DNA of 64,000 bases from Poseidonibacter lekithochrous (GCF_013283835.1 NZ_CP054052.1:620001-684000), one strand, 5' to 3'. Counted from the stretch's first letter, positions 24,901 through 34,483 are shown. The notes: a model not told the origin generated them from the letters alone. Numbers and translations are program-made.

Positions 24901-25137
24901 ATTTTCTTTGCTAATAATTAAGTCTTTTTTTGCAAACTCTAATGCTTTTTGTTTGAAGTCAATATTTTGAGCATAAAGGAAAAGGATATCCCTTTCTGTA
25001 ATGATTCCAAAAGGTTTTTTATCTTTTAGTAAAACAAGATATTTTATTCTATTTGTTGTCATTATGTCTAAAACATTTTGCAATGTAACATCATGTTCTA
25101 CATAATCATTTTCTGATTGAATCAATTTTGTAATCAT
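21988..25137 (-). CDS. CBS-PAS-GGDEF-EAL cyclic-di-GMP signalling protein
   Basis: A 1049-residue soluble protein. Four CBS motifs in two pairs fill about residues 1-250 (NRIKYLVLLKDKKPFGIITE and NIGSILIYNNDIPVGIITES are clear). A degenerate PAS follows (about 260-370), then two clear PAS/PAC units (about 375-500 and 500-620). The GGDEF domain has an intact RIGGDEF and an RKAD inhibitory site five residues earlier. The EAL domain keeps EALVRW, ETFIMED, IDDFGTGYSSL and AEGVE. Both synthesis and breakdown of c-di-GMP look possible. CBS pairs usually bind adenine nucleotides, so it may couple energy state to c-di-GMP. It is a single gene. Confidence 0.92.
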   Translation of the reverse strand: MITKLIQSENDYVEHDVTLQNVLDIMTTNRIKYLVLLKDKKPFGIITERDILFLYAQNIDFKQKALEFAKKDLIISKENRRVDYILSLMINHNIRRVIITDSQNNYLGCILQETIIYELDKDIYKSHIRIREIVKTSNLVLHVEKDATIQEAIEIMASHNIGSILIYNNDIPVGIITESDIIDLAQKHVNTNECVEKHMHAPVITFDSETYVYEIVNAMKKNNIRRVVIYNQGLDNHYIVTSKDLLNNIKGNYGLFLESKLTDAKKTFNSLNEALIEVFINDETEHTISWFNSKATKLFDLKVDDDVTKIIPKQRWQNIYEKIQNDESFEDQTIELNGSIYQLTILHVKILQTPIIKLLFTNISELVNKTNEINNKYNETFEQNSVGIVHISLDNKVLDANKKICELLAYEKDNLLDRNISDLTHKEDLELTHEKFNTLLKNKDVKDVNLKKRCVKKDGSIIWVSTTASLSYNKQNEAQYFICFITDITLKEKIKKELILSDIVFENTTEGIIITNEKNKVVSVNKSFTEITGYSLSEIYGKSPKILKSGKNSQEFYLKMWDDINKNGFYKGEIWNRKKNGEIYAEWLNISTVTNKEGQITNYVAIFSDITKMKDSDEQIEYLAHHDPLTNLPNKLLLNARLEQSIQRANTEHQSLAVLFIDIDNFKLVNDSYGHTIGDRIINLVSQRLQKNVRKADTISRIGGDEFVIVIENVNKENIKRIAQKIIQDFTEPIKLEEYIFDTTITIGISLYPNNGISYEDLIKHADTAMHSAKAAGKNQFHFYKNQMTSEIFEKVLMKQEIKNAIKNKEFEVYFQPQIDTKTKKLIGAEALVRWNHKDLGVLSPINFIPHAEDNKLIIPLGEYILDESCAFIKKLHSLNIFKNGKIAVNISGEQIKHSEITKTIVNTLNKYNVEPKYLEVEVTETFIMEDVEKSIAMFKELKKIGVSLSIDDFGTGYSSLNYIKQFPIDKLKIDKSFVDELPNNYKDIAIAKTVIALAKGLELRVIAEGVENKEQEEFLASQNCDEIQGWLYSKALKKDDFIEFCKNF

Positions 25138-25233
25138 ACATCAAGGCCTTTATATAAAAATTATATTATAGCAAAATCTTATAGGAAGAAAATAAATGTA
25201 AAGTAAATAGCCGAAAATTTACATAATTTTAGA

Positions 25234-25248
25234 TATAATCTCTAACTA
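25234..25248 (+). promoter_or_regulatory. Promoter with very short leader before aroK
   Basis: TATAAT at 25234-25239 is 8 bases before the ATG at 25248, leaving no room for a ribosome site. Confidence 0.5.
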
Positions 25249-25757
25249 TGAAAAAGAAGAATATTATATTAATTGGTTTTATGGGTGTTGGTAAAGGTAC
25301 TATTGCAAGAGGATTAGTTCAATCTTCTGATATGTTTGCAATTGATACTGACGATTTAATCGAAAGTATGCAGAATCAAAAGATTAAAAAAATCTTTGAA
25401 GAGCATGGTGAACCATACTTTAGAAATTTAGAAAAGAAAACTGCTTTATGGTTAGAAAATAGTATTGATAATACTATTATTTCAACTGGTGGTGGATTTT
25501 ATAAACAAGAAAATATTAATAAAATTGGAAAAGTAATCTATCTAAAATCATCTTTCCAAGGGATACTAGATAGAATCAATGCCGCTCCAAATGCTGCAAG
25601 AAAACTTAAAAAAAGACCACTTTTACAAAATTTAGATGAAGCAACAACTCTATTTGATTCTAGAGTTCCAGATTACGAAAAAGTAGCTGATATTGTTGTG
25701 GATGTAGAGAAAAAACCTTTAGAAAAAATTGTAGAAGAGATATTAGGACAAATTTAA
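25248..25757 (+). CDS. aroK: Shikimate kinase
   Basis: A 169-residue P-loop kinase that phosphorylates shikimate at the 3-OH in the pathway to chorismate. P-loop GFMGVGKGT, shikimate-binding DTDD, STGGGF and the lid region AARKLKKRPLLQ are all present. It abuts hisD (stop then ATG), so the two are co-transcribed. Confidence 0.94.
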   Translation: MKKKNIILIGFMGVGKGTIARGLVQSSDMFAIDTDDLIESMQNQKIKKIFEEHGEPYFRNLEKKTALWLENSIDNTIISTGGGFYKQENINKIGKVIYLKSSFQGILDRINAAPNAARKLKKRPLLQNLDEATTLFDSRVPDYEKVADIVVDVEKKPLEKIVEEILGQI

Positions 25758-27050
25758 ATGAAGATTATTAGCACAAATGATTCAAACTTCAAAGAAGAGT
25801 TTGATGGTATTTTAGCAAGAGCAAAAAGTGATATAAAAGGTGTTTCATCAATCGTTATGAACATAATTGATGAAATTGTTGAAGATGGAAACACTGCACT
25901 TAAAAAGCATATTGAAAAGTTTGATAAGTGGGAAGTTAAATCAGATGAAGATTTAATGCTTTCATGTGATGATATGGAAAAAGCTTACAATAACATTGAT
26001 GAAAAATTAAGAGCTTCACTACATACTGCATACGATAGAATCAAAGCTTACCATGAAAAACAACTTCCAAAATCTTGGTTAGATTTTGAAAAAAATGGAA
26101 CTATTTTAGGTCAAAAAGTATCTGCGGTTGATAGAGCTGGTTTATATATTCCTGGTGGAAAAGCTGCATATCCAAGTTCACTTTTAATGAATGCAATTCC
26201 TGCAATTGTTGCTGGTGTTGAAGAGATTGTAGTATGTACTCCAACTCCTGATAATGAAGTAAATGAACTATTACTTGCTGCTTGTCACTTATGTGGAATT
26301 AAAAAAGCTTATAAAGTAGGTGGTGCCTCAGCCGTTGCTGCTATGGCTTATGGAACTGAAACTATTCCAAAAGTTGACGTAATTACAGGTCCCGGGAATA
26401 TTTTCGTTGCAACTGCTAAGAAATTAGTATTTGGTGAAGTAAATATTGATATGATCGCAGGTCCTTCAGAGATTGGAATTTTAGCTGATTCTACTGCTAA
26501 ACCAAAATACTTAGCTATTGATTTATTATCACAAGCTGAGCATGATGAAATGGCTAGTTCAATTATGATTACAACGGATGCAAATATTGCAGAGCAGACT
26601 AGCGTTGAAGTTGAAAATTACTTACAAACATTAGAGAGAGAAACAATTGCAAGAACTTCTATTGAAAATAGAGGTGTGATTATTGTTACTGATACGATGG
26701 AAGAAGCACTTGATTTAATGAATGAAATTGCTCCTGAACACTTAGAAGTAATGACTCAAAATGCTTTTGAATTATTACCATTTATTAAACATGCAGGTGC
26801 AATTTTCTTAGGTGAAAATACTCCTGAACCAATTGGTGATTATATTGCAGGTCCAAATCATACTTTACCTACAGGAAGTACGGCTAAATTTTATAGCCCA
26901 TTAAATGTAGAAAACTTTATGAAAAAAAGTTCAATCATTAATTTCTCAAGAAAAGCAATTGATGAAGTAGGTGAAGCCTGTGCATTATTAGCAGATACAG
27001 AAGGGCTTACAGCTCATGCTAAATCTGTTAGAGTTAGATTAGAAAAATAA
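25758..27050 (+). CDS. hisD: Histidinol dehydrogenase
   Basis: A 430-residue enzyme for the last two steps of histidine synthesis. Conserved parts are VDRAGLYIPGGKAAYPSSLL, DVITGPGNIFVATAKKLVFG, IAGPSEIGILAD, LLSQAEHDEMASS with the zinc-binding Gln and His, and EHLEVMT. The length is normal. It directly follows aroK. Confidence 0.96.
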   Translation: MKIISTNDSNFKEEFDGILARAKSDIKGVSSIVMNIIDEIVEDGNTALKKHIEKFDKWEVKSDEDLMLSCDDMEKAYNNIDEKLRASLHTAYDRIKAYHEKQLPKSWLDFEKNGTILGQKVSAVDRAGLYIPGGKAAYPSSLLMNAIPAIVAGVEEIVVCTPTPDNEVNELLLAACHLCGIKKAYKVGGASAVAAMAYGTETIPKVDVITGPGNIFVATAKKLVFGEVNIDMIAGPSEIGILADSTAKPKYLAIDLLSQAEHDEMASSIMITTDANIAEQTSVEVENYLQTLERETIARTSIENRGVIIVTDTMEEALDLMNEIAPEHLEVMTQNAFELLPFIKHAGAIFLGENTPEPIGDYIAGPNHTLPTGSTAKFYSPLNVENFMKKSSIINFSRKAIDEVGEACALLADTEGLTAHAKSVRVRLEK

Positions 27051-27089
27051 AAATAAAATATTATAAAAAAATAAAATAAGGAATTTTAA

Positions 27090-27392
27090 ATGTCTATGTT
27101 CGGAGAATGGTTTACAGAAGACGAAGATGATATGTTTATGGGAAGCCCTAAGTCAAAATTTTTTGATGTTAGTAGAGAAGCTTCACAAGATGTAGTTGAA
27201 GAAGAGTGGGATAAAATTGTTGAAAAGGTTGCTATCTTAGAAATGATGTTATCAGAAGGTAAAGACGAAAACTACGATATTAATGAAGTTATGAAAGAAT
27301 ACAAACTAAATAATGAACAACTAGTAAATAACATGAAAAAAGGTCTTTATGTTGAATTTACTGGTGAAATTATTTGTAGATTAGACGCATAA
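27090..27392 (+). CDS. DUF2018 family protein (HP0242-like)
   Basis: A 100-residue acidic, helical protein. The core EEEWDKIVEKVAILEMMLSE and MKEYKLNNEQLVNNMKKGLY fits the DUF2018 family, limited to Campylobacterota. Its Helicobacter pylori relative, HP0242, also lies close to ispB, hemA and proS; that structure is a small intertwined helical dimer. The cellular role is unknown. AAGGAATTT precedes the ATG. Confidence 0.85.
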   Translation: MSMFGEWFTEDEDDMFMGSPKSKFFDVSREASQDVVEEEWDKIVEKVAILEMMLSEGKDENYDINEVMKEYKLNNEQLVNNMKKGLYVEFTGEIICRLDA

Positions 27393-27401
27393 GGTTATTT
27401 T

Positions 27402-28301
27402 GTGGAAGAGTTACAAGACGTTAAAAACCAAATAAAGACATTTGTTCAAGAGTGTAAAGATGAAAAAAGTTTAGTTCTATTAGATAAATTAGCAACTGGA
27501 AAGATGTTAAGATCTAAACTAATCTTAAAAATTGCAGGTGTTAGTGAAGAGTCAATTAAACTATGTGCAGTAGTTGAAATGATTCATGCGGCATCTTTAT
27601 TACATGATGATGTTATTGATGAAGCAGATACAAGAAGAGGAGCACCTTCTGTAAATGCACTTTATGATAATAAAACATCTATCATGTTTGGAGATATTTT
27701 ATATTCTAAAGCCTTTACTGAACTTGCACTAATGGACAGAGAAATTGCCCATACAGTTGCAAATGCAGTTACACTTTTAAGTATCGGTGAAATGTTAGAT
27801 GTTGATTTAACAGAGACATTTAATAGTTCATACGAGAAATACAATGATATGATTTATAAAAAAACTGCATCTTTAATAGAAGCATCTGCTAAAGCAGCTG
27901 CTATTCTGTCTGGAAAAGATGCAGATAAATATTCTTTATATGGTAAAAATTTAGGTCTTGCTTTTCAAATGATTGATGATATTTTAGATATCACTCAAGA
28001 TAGTGAAACTTTAGGGAAACCAGCAATGCTTGACTTTGTTGAAGGTAAAGTAACTATTCCATATTTATTATTACACGAAAGATTAGAAGACAAAACAAAA
28101 TTAGAATCTTTATATAAAAAAGAATTATCTCAAGATGAAAGTTCTTGGATAAAAGAAGAAATGAATAATACAAAAGCATTAGAAGATTCTATAAAATTAG
28201 CTAAAGATTTAGGAAATGAAGCTATTGAAGCTGTAAAAGACGAATCAGATAGCGAAACATTAATTTTCATTATGAAAGCGATGATAGAAAGAGAGTTTTA
28301 G
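27402..28301 (+). CDS. ispB: Polyprenyl diphosphate synthase (quinone side chain)
   Basis: A 299-residue all-trans polyprenyl diphosphate synthase, probably making the menaquinone tail. The first Asp-rich motif is LLHDDVIDEADTRRG and the second is FQMIDDILDI. The start is GTG at 27402, 9 bases after the DUF2018 stop. It abuts hemA (TAG then ATG). Chain length cannot be read reliably from sequence. Confidence 0.92.
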   Translation: MEELQDVKNQIKTFVQECKDEKSLVLLDKLATGKMLRSKLILKIAGVSEESIKLCAVVEMIHAASLLHDDVIDEADTRRGAPSVNALYDNKTSIMFGDILYSKAFTELALMDREIAHTVANAVTLLSIGEMLDVDLTETFNSSYEKYNDMIYKKTASLIEASAKAAAILSGKDADKYSLYGKNLGLAFQMIDDILDITQDSETLGKPAMLDFVEGKVTIPYLLLHERLEDKTKLESLYKKELSQDESSWIKEEMNNTKALEDSIKLAKDLGNEAIEAVKDESDSETLIFIMKAMIEREF

Positions 28302-29591
28302 ATGAGTTATTTAATAATTAGTTTTTCACATAAAAACACTGATATTGAAATGAGAGAAAAACTAGCATTTGGTACAGAAGAAGATAAAAATAGATTTTTA
28401 AAAGCTATTTTAGAAGATGGTACAACTAAAGAAGCTGTATTATTATCTACATGTAATAGAGTTGAAATCATAACAAGATCTTCAAATATAAAAAACAGTT
28501 CAGAAAAGATACTTGAGAAATTAGCAGGTTACTCTTCTTTGGATTTTGATACTTTATATGATAGAGCTGATATTTATGATAATGATGGAGCTGTTCATCA
28601 TCTATTTACAGTAGCTTCTGCTTTAGATTCACTAGTAATTGGTGAAACACAAATTGTTGGTCAATTAAAAGATGCCTTTAGGTTTTCACAATCAAAAGGA
28701 CATTGTTCTGTAAATATTACAAGAGTAATGCAGTTTGCATTTAAATGTGCGGCAAGTGTTAGAAACGCTACATCTTTAGGTACTGGTTCTGTATCAGTTG
28801 CATCTACTGCTGTTGCAAAAGCAAAAGATATCATTGGTAATACCTCTGGTGTAAAAGCTCTTGTAATTGGTGCTGGTGAAATGAGTGAACTAACTATTAA
28901 ACATCTTTTATCTTCAGGATTTGATGTAGTTTTAACAAGTAGAGATACTAAAAAAGCTCAAAACCTTGCTGATACTTTTGATTTACCTGTAGTCGTAGAG
29001 CCTTATAGTGAATTAACAAGATTATTAGGTGAAATTCCTGTAATGATTACAGCAACTTCTGCTCCATATCCAATCATTACAAAAGATAATACGCCAAGTG
29101 CTTCATTTAATAGACACTGGTTTGATATTGCAGTTCCAAGAGATATTGATGAAATTAATATGTCTGGATTATCAATTTATTCTGTTGATGATTTACAAGA
29201 TATCGTAAATGAAAATATGACTTTAAGAGCTGAACAAGCAAAAACTGCTTATGGAATTGTAAGTAGAATGTCACTTGAATTTTTTGAGTGGTTAAAGTCT
29301 TTAGAGATTGAACCAATTATTAAAAACCTTTATTTAAAAGGTGATGAAGTTATCGAAAAGAAAGTTCAACATGCAATTAAAAAAGGTTTTATTAAAGCAG
29401 AAGATGAAGAAAATATTAGAAAGCTTTGTGAAACTGTAATAACAGAGTATTTACACTCACCTTCAAGACAATTAAAAGACATTTCAAAAAATATGGAATG
29501 TGATATTGTAGTTGGAACAGTCCAAAAAATGTTTGGACTTAATGGTGAATCATCTAGTAACTTAAAATGTGAACACTTAGTAAAAAATTAA
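28302..29591 (+). CDS. hemA: Glutamyl-tRNA reductase
   Basis: A 429-residue enzyme for the first committed step of haem synthesis. The catalytic Cys lies in LLSTCNRVEI; GETQIVGQLKDAF and the NADP site VIGAGEMSEL are present, and the C-terminal dimer domain is intact. It sits in the conserved ispB-hemA-proS order. Confidence 0.96.
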   Translation: MSYLIISFSHKNTDIEMREKLAFGTEEDKNRFLKAILEDGTTKEAVLLSTCNRVEIITRSSNIKNSSEKILEKLAGYSSLDFDTLYDRADIYDNDGAVHHLFTVASALDSLVIGETQIVGQLKDAFRFSQSKGHCSVNITRVMQFAFKCAASVRNATSLGTGSVSVASTAVAKAKDIIGNTSGVKALVIGAGEMSELTIKHLLSSGFDVVLTSRDTKKAQNLADTFDLPVVVEPYSELTRLLGEIPVMITATSAPYPIITKDNTPSASFNRHWFDIAVPRDIDEINMSGLSIYSVDDLQDIVNENMTLRAEQAKTAYGIVSRMSLEFFEWLKSLEIEPIIKNLYLKGDEVIEKKVQHAIKKGFIKAEDEENIRKLCETVITEYLHSPSRQLKDISKNMECDIVVGTVQKMFGLNGESSSNLKCEHLVKN

Positions 29592-29611
29592 ATAAAATTA
29601 GGAAAAAATGA

Positions 29612-31318
29612 ATGAAATTTAGCAGAATGTTTATGCCAACAACTAAAGAAACACCAAGTGATGCAACACTAGTTTCTCATCAATTTTTAATCAGAGGAGG
29701 ATTTATTTCTCAGTCTGGTGCAGGACTTTATGATTTTTTACCTTTAGGAAAAATTGTTTTAGACAAAATTAGAGCAGTTGTTAAAGAAGAAATGGATAAT
29801 ACAGGTGCAAATGAAATGTTATGTTCTTTTGTAACTCCAATGTCTTACTGGGAGCAATCAGGTAGAAACCTAACAATGGGTAATGAACTTCTAAGATTTA
29901 AAGATAGAAAACATGGGGAATATGTATTATCTCCAACAAATGAAGAATCAGTAGTAAATATGGTAAAAAATAGAATTACTTCATATAAAAATTTACCTGT
30001 TAATCTTTACCACATTAACTTAAAATTCAGAGATGAAGCAAGACCAAGATTTGGACTTATGAGAGGTAGAGAATTCTTAATGAAAGATGCTTATTCTTTC
30101 CATGATTCAGCAGAGTGTTTACAAAAAGAATTTGAAGTAATGGAAGAAGCTTACAAAAGAATCTATACTAGATTAGGTTTAGACTTTAGAGTTGTTGATG
30201 CTGATTCTGGTGCTATTGGTGGTTCTGGTTCAAAAGAATTCCATGTTCTTGCAAATTCAGGAGAAGATACTATTGTTGTATGTCCTGATTGTGAATATGG
30301 TGCAAACATTGAAGCAGCTACTAGAAAACCAAATACAAAAGAATCTCTTGAAACAGCAGAGTTAACAAAAGTTGAAACTCCTAATTGTAAAACAATTGAA
30401 GAAGTAAGCACTTTCTTAAATGCTGATTCTTACTACTCAATGAAAGCAGTAATCAAAAAAGCTATCTTTGAAGAATCAAACGAAGTAGTTGTATTCTTTG
30501 TAAGAGGATGTGATGAACTTGAAGAGACTAAAGCTTGTAATTCTATTGGGGCTTTAGAGCTTGAAGATGCAAATGATGATGATATTGCAAAAGCTGGATT
30601 AGTTGCTGGTTATTGTGGAATTGTAGATTTACCAGAAGGTATTAAAGTAGTTGTTGATCAAGAGTTAAAAAATGATAATAATCTTGTTTGCGGTGCAAAT
30701 GAAGAAAACTATCATTTAACTGGTGTTGATTTAACTTCAATGGAAGATTTAAGCTTCTCTGACTTAATTACTGTTCAAGAAGGTGATTCTTGTTCTTGTT
30801 GTGGTGGAAAACTTGAATACACTAAAGGTATTGAAGCTGGACATATCTTCCAATTAGGAACAAAATATAGTGAAGCTATGGATGCTAAATTCTTAGATGC
30901 TAATGGAAAAACTCAACCTTTCGTAATGGGATGTTATGGAGTTGGTGTTTCTAGATTAGTAGCTGCTGTAATTGAACAACATCATGATGAAAAGGGTTGT
31001 ATCTGGACTAAAGAAACAGCTCCATTTTTAGTAGATGTAATTGTATCAAATGCTAAAAAAGATGAAGAATTAGATGCTGGAATGAAAATCTATGAAGGCT
31101 TAAAAGCAGCAGGAATTTCTACTATTATTGATGATAGAAAAAAAGAAAGATTCGGATTTAAAATAGGTGATTTCGAACTTATTGGATTCCCTTATGCAAT
31201 CGTAATTGGTAAAAAATTACAAGACGGTATGGTAGAAATCGTTGATAGAAAGACTGGCGATAAAACAGATGTATCTTTAGAAGAGGCTGTATCTAAGCTT
31301 TCAGAGCTTCTTAAATAA
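29612..31318 (+). CDS. proS: Prolyl-tRNA synthetase
   Basis: A 568-residue bacterial-type ProRS. The class II motifs appear in [16 protein letters not shown] and in [19 protein letters not shown]; the editing insertion lies at about 220-400, and the anticodon-binding domain ends the protein ([20 protein letters not shown]). In H. pylori hemC follows proS; here a MscS gene does. Confidence 0.96.
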   Translation: MKFSRMFMPTTKETPSDATLVSHQFLIRGGFISQSGAGLYDFLPLGKIVLDKIRAVVKEEMDNTGANEMLCSFVTPMSYWEQSGRNLTMGNELLRFKDRKHGEYVLSPTNEESVVNMVKNRITSYKNLPVNLYHINLKFRDEARPRFGLMRGREFLMKDAYSFHDSAECLQKEFEVMEEAYKRIYTRLGLDFRVVDADSGAIGGSGSKEFHVLANSGEDTIVVCPDCEYGANIEAATRKPNTKESLETAELTKVETPNCKTIEEVSTFLNADSYYSMKAVIKKAIFEESNEVVVFFVRGCDELEETKACNSIGALELEDANDDDIAKAGLVAGYCGIVDLPEGIKVVVDQELKNDNNLVCGANEENYHLTGVDLTSMEDLSFSDLITVQEGDSCSCCGGKLEYTKGIEAGHIFQLGTKYSEAMDAKFLDANGKTQPFVMGCYGVGVSRLVAAVIEQHHDEKGCIWTKETAPFLVDVIVSNAKKDEELDAGMKIYEGLKAAGISTIIDDRKKERFGFKIGDFELIGFPYAIVIGKKLQDGMVEIVDRKTGDKTDVSLEEAVSKLSELLK

Positions 31319-31332
31319 TCTTTTAACTTACT

Positions 31333-31364
31333 TATATGTATAATTCGTAAAAATTATACATATA
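31333..31364. repeat. Inverted repeat in the promoter region of mscS
   Basis: A perfect 12-bp AT-rich inverted repeat (31333-31344 with 31353-31364) with an 8-base centre, just before the AGGAAT ribosome site. It could serve as a proS terminator or as an operator. Confidence 0.5.
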
Positions 31365-31373
31365 GGAATTCCA

Positions 31374-32222
31374 ATGGAAAAAAATGTTGAAAATGTAACT
31401 AATACAATTAGTTCATATATTCCAGAAAATATTGTTGAAATATTAGGTGGATATGCATTCTCTTTAATTATGGCATTAGTTATTTTCTTAGTAGGAAAAT
31501 GGTTAGCTAGAAAAATCACAAACTTATTAGTAACTGTTCTTAGAAAAGTTAAAGGTATGGACGAAACTCTAATTAAATTTTTAGAGAATATTGTTTATTA
31601 CATCTTAATGATTGTTGTTATTTTAACAGCATTATCAGAACTAGGCGTTGAAACTACTTCATTCTTAGCAATTCTAGGTGCTGCTGGTTTAGCTATTGGT
31701 TTAGCATTAAAAGACTCTCTTGGTAACTTTGCATCTGGTGTTATGATTATATTATTCAAACCTTTCAAAGTTGGAGATGTTGTAAATGCAGCTGGTGTTA
31801 CTGGTTCTGTTTCAGAAGTTGGTATTTTTAACTCTGTATTTATTACTCCTGATAACCAAAAAATCATTATTCCAAATGGTGCAATTACTAGTGGTTCAAT
31901 CACTAATATCAATGCTCATACAACTAGAAGAGTGGATTTAGTGGTTGGTATTGGTTATGATGATGACATTAAAAAAGCAAAAGAAGTATTAAATGATATT
32001 GTATCTTCTAATGAAAAAGTATTAGTTGATAGAGGTATCACTGTTGCTGTTTCAGAACTTGCTGATTCATCTGTAAACTTTGTAGTTAGAGCTTGGGTTA
32101 ATACTCCTGATTATTGGGATGTAAAATTTGGTTTAACAGAATCTGTTAAGTTAAGATTTGATGAAGAGAATATTTCTATTCCTTATCCACAACAAGACCT
32201 TCATTTACATAAGAATGATTAA
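31374..32222 (+). CDS. mscS: Small-conductance mechanosensitive channel (MscS family)
   Basis: A 282-residue inner-membrane channel with three helices and a cytoplasmic vestibule. The pore helix reads TSFLAILGAAGLAIGLALKD followed by SLGNFASGVMIILFKPFKVGD. The C-terminal IPYPQQDLHL is usual. It releases solutes on hypo-osmotic shock. It overlaps cca by 8 bases. Confidence 0.93.
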   Translation: MEKNVENVTNTISSYIPENIVEILGGYAFSLIMALVIFLVGKWLARKITNLLVTVLRKVKGMDETLIKFLENIVYYILMIVVILTALSELGVETTSFLAILGAAGLAIGLALKDSLGNFASGVMIILFKPFKVGDVVNAAGVTGSVSEVGIFNSVFITPDNQKIIIPNGAITSGSITNINAHTTRRVDLVVGIGYDDDIKKAKEVLNDIVSSNEKVLVDRGITVAVSELADSSVNFVVRAWVNTPDYWDVKFGLTESVKLRFDEENISIPYPQQDLHLHKND

Positions 32223-33603
32223 TCTTCCTGTAGTTTTACAAACTATTCTAAAAGACTTACAAACAATTGGTGCTAAGCCAGTTGTTGTAGGTGGATGTGT
32301 TAGAGATACATTATTAGGAATAGAGTGTAAAGATTATGATATAGAAATTTTTTTAGTAGACTCTTTGGAGCTTATTGAAAAAACTTTAAGTAAACATGGT
32401 AGTGTTAAACTTGTAGGTAAATCCTTTGGAGTTTTAATACTTAGTGTTGATGGATATGATTTTGATTTTGCACTTGCAAGAACAGAAAAGAAAATAGGTA
32501 ATTCACACCAAGATTTTGAAGTAACTACTAATGGTAATCTTTCTTTTACAGAAGCTAGTTTAAGAAGAGATTTTACTATTAATGCCATTGGGTATGATTA
32601 TTTTGAAGACAAAATTCTTGACCCTCATAATGGAATACAAGACCTAGAAAATAAAACTCTAAAACATATCAAAGATGAAACTTTTGTTGAAGACTCTCTT
32701 CGTGTTTATAGAGCTATACAATTTTCTGCTAGATTTGGATTTTCATTAGATAATAAGACTTTTGAATTATGTAAAAAAATAGTAGATAGTGATGAATTGA
32801 AATATTTAGCAAATGAAAGAGTATATGAAGAGTTTAAAAAACTATTTTTAAAATCAAAAAAACCCTCAATTGGATTTGAACTTATGAAAAATTTGGGAGT
32901 GCTAAAGTATTTTCCTGAATTAGAAGTTTTAGTAGCTTGTGAACAAGATGAAGAGTATCATCCCGAAGGTGATGTATGGATTCATACTTTAATGACTATT
33001 GATGAGCTTTCACGTATTGTAAAAGAGCAAAAAATAGAAGACGAATATAGAATACTTTATTTATTTTATGGAATTCTTTGTCATGACTTAGGAAAGCCAT
33101 TTTGCACAGAGAAAACAGATGAGGGAAGGGTAACTTCACATAAACATGAAGCTTTAGGAATTGAACCTACAATCTCTTTCTTATCAAGACTTACAAATGA
33201 AAAAAAGTTTATTGATATTGTTTGTACTTTAGTTAAAAATCACTTAGCTCCATTTCAATTATATTTAGCAGAATCATCATTAAAAGCAGTGAAAAGATTA
33301 TCTTTAAAAGTAAATATTGAAGACTTATGTATTGTATGTCTTGCTGATTGTTTAGGTAGAGATATTAAAGATAAAGAAAAATGCCCAAAAGCAACTTCTT
33401 GGCTGTTAGAAAAAGCAAAAGAATTAAATATCCAAAATGAAGCATTAAAACCCTTTGTTCAAGGTAGAGATTTAATAGCTTTAGGATTAAAACCTAGTAA
33501 AGAGTTTAAAGAGATTTTAGATTTTGCTTTTGATTTACAAATAGATGAGAATATGGATAAAGAAAATATTTTATTAAGTTTAAGGGATAAATATAATTTA
33601 TAA
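32215..33603 (+). CDS. cca: CCA tRNA nucleotidyltransferase / poly(A) polymerase family, HD domain
   Basis: A 462-residue class II nucleotidyltransferase. The signature GGCVRDTLLG precedes the catalytic D-Y-D in CKDYDIEIF; RRDFTINAIGYD and RVYEEFKKLF follow. The C-terminal HD domain has CHDLGKP and HKHEALG, as in HD-containing CCA enzymes. The chosen ATG at 32215 overlaps the mscS stop; an earlier in-frame ATG at 32158 would add 19 residues read from inside mscS. Confidence 0.92.
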   Translation: MINLPVVLQTILKDLQTIGAKPVVVGGCVRDTLLGIECKDYDIEIFLVDSLELIEKTLSKHGSVKLVGKSFGVLILSVDGYDFDFALARTEKKIGNSHQDFEVTTNGNLSFTEASLRRDFTINAIGYDYFEDKILDPHNGIQDLENKTLKHIKDETFVEDSLRVYRAIQFSARFGFSLDNKTFELCKKIVDSDELKYLANERVYEEFKKLFLKSKKPSIGFELMKNLGVLKYFPELEVLVACEQDEEYHPEGDVWIHTLMTIDELSRIVKEQKIEDEYRILYLFYGILCHDLGKPFCTEKTDEGRVTSHKHEALGIEPTISFLSRLTNEKKFIDIVCTLVKNHLAPFQLYLAESSLKAVKRLSLKVNIEDLCIVCLADCLGRDIKDKEKCPKATSWLLEKAKELNIQNEALKPFVQGRDLIALGLKPSKEFKEILDFAFDLQIDENMDKENILLSLRDKYNL

Positions 33604-33606
33604 TAT

Positions 33607-33630
33607 AGAAGTAGTTAAAAAACTACTTCT
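33607..33630. terminator. Terminator between cca and the convergent mscS paralogue
   Basis: A perfect 10-bp stem (33607-33616 with 33621-33630) with an AAAA loop, directly after the cca stop. Confidence 0.65.
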
Positions 33631-33638
33631 AAAAGATA

Positions 33639-34445
33639 TTATTGATTAATAATATGAACATCTCTTTGTGGGAATGGAATAGTAATATTATTAGCATCAA
33701 GAGCTTTTTTAATATCTTCCCTTACTCCAAAGTATACATCCCAGTAATCATCTGTATTACACCAAGGCATTACAAGTAGATTTACTGAAGAATCTGCTAA
33801 TGCATTTACTCCAACCGCACAAGCTGGGTCTTTTAAAACCTTGTCATTTTTAGCAATTGTTTCTAAAATAACTCTTTTGGCATCATCAATATTACTATCA
33901 TATGAAATACCAACTTCCATATCAACTCTAATAGTTCCGTTTGCAGTAATATTCATAATAGAATTAGATGAAACCGCTGAGTTAGGTAAGATAATTGTTT
34001 GATTTTGGAATGTAGTTAAAATAGTATTAAAGATTTGAATCTCTTTTACTATTCCCATTTGACCTTGAGATTCAATTAAATCTCCAATTTTATATGGTCT
34101 GAAGATTAATAATAAAACTCCTCCAGCAAAGTTAGATAATGAACCTTGAAGTGCTAAACCTACAGCTAAACCAGCAGCACCAAGTACAGCTACAAATGAA
34201 GTAGTAGCAATTCCTACCATAGAAGCAACAGAGATAAATAGTAATAGTTTTAATCCCCAAGAAGCTAAGCTTTTAAGAAATGGAATTAATGTTTGGTCTG
34301 TTTTAGATGCGATTAATGCTTTTTCTAAAACTTTAACAACTCCTGAGATTACCCATAATCCAATAATTAAAGTAATAATTGCAAGGGCAAGTTTTGGTGA
34401 GTATTCAATAGTAAGACTAATGGCTTGTGATATGTATTCTTCCAT
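33639..34445 (-). CDS. Mechanosensitive channel (MscS family), second copy
   Basis: A 268-residue MscS-type channel with pore helix TSFVAVLGAAGLAVGLALQG followed by SLSNFAGGVLLLIFRPYKIG. The C-terminal ITIPFPQRDVHI is close to that of the channel at 31374-32222, so the two are paralogues flanking cca in opposite directions. It differs most in its N-terminal helices. Confidence 0.92.
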   Translation of the reverse strand: MEEYISQAISLTIEYSPKLALAIITLIIGLWVISGVVKVLEKALIASKTDQTLIPFLKSLASWGLKLLLFISVASMVGIATTSFVAVLGAAGLAVGLALQGSLSNFAGGVLLLIFRPYKIGDLIESQGQMGIVKEIQIFNTILTTFQNQTIILPNSAVSSNSIMNITANGTIRVDMEVGISYDSNIDDAKRVILETIAKNDKVLKDPACAVGVNALADSSVNLLVMPWCNTDDYWDVYFGVREDIKKALDANNITIPFPQRDVHIINQ

Positions 34446-34483
34446 AGAAGATCCTTTAGATAATAATTTTGCTAATTATATCT

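Noticed and set aside
32158-32214. Upstream start of cca
   Set aside because: The 19 extra residues are read from the end of mscS and resemble nothing in the family; the ATG at 32215 fits the GGCVRD spacing.
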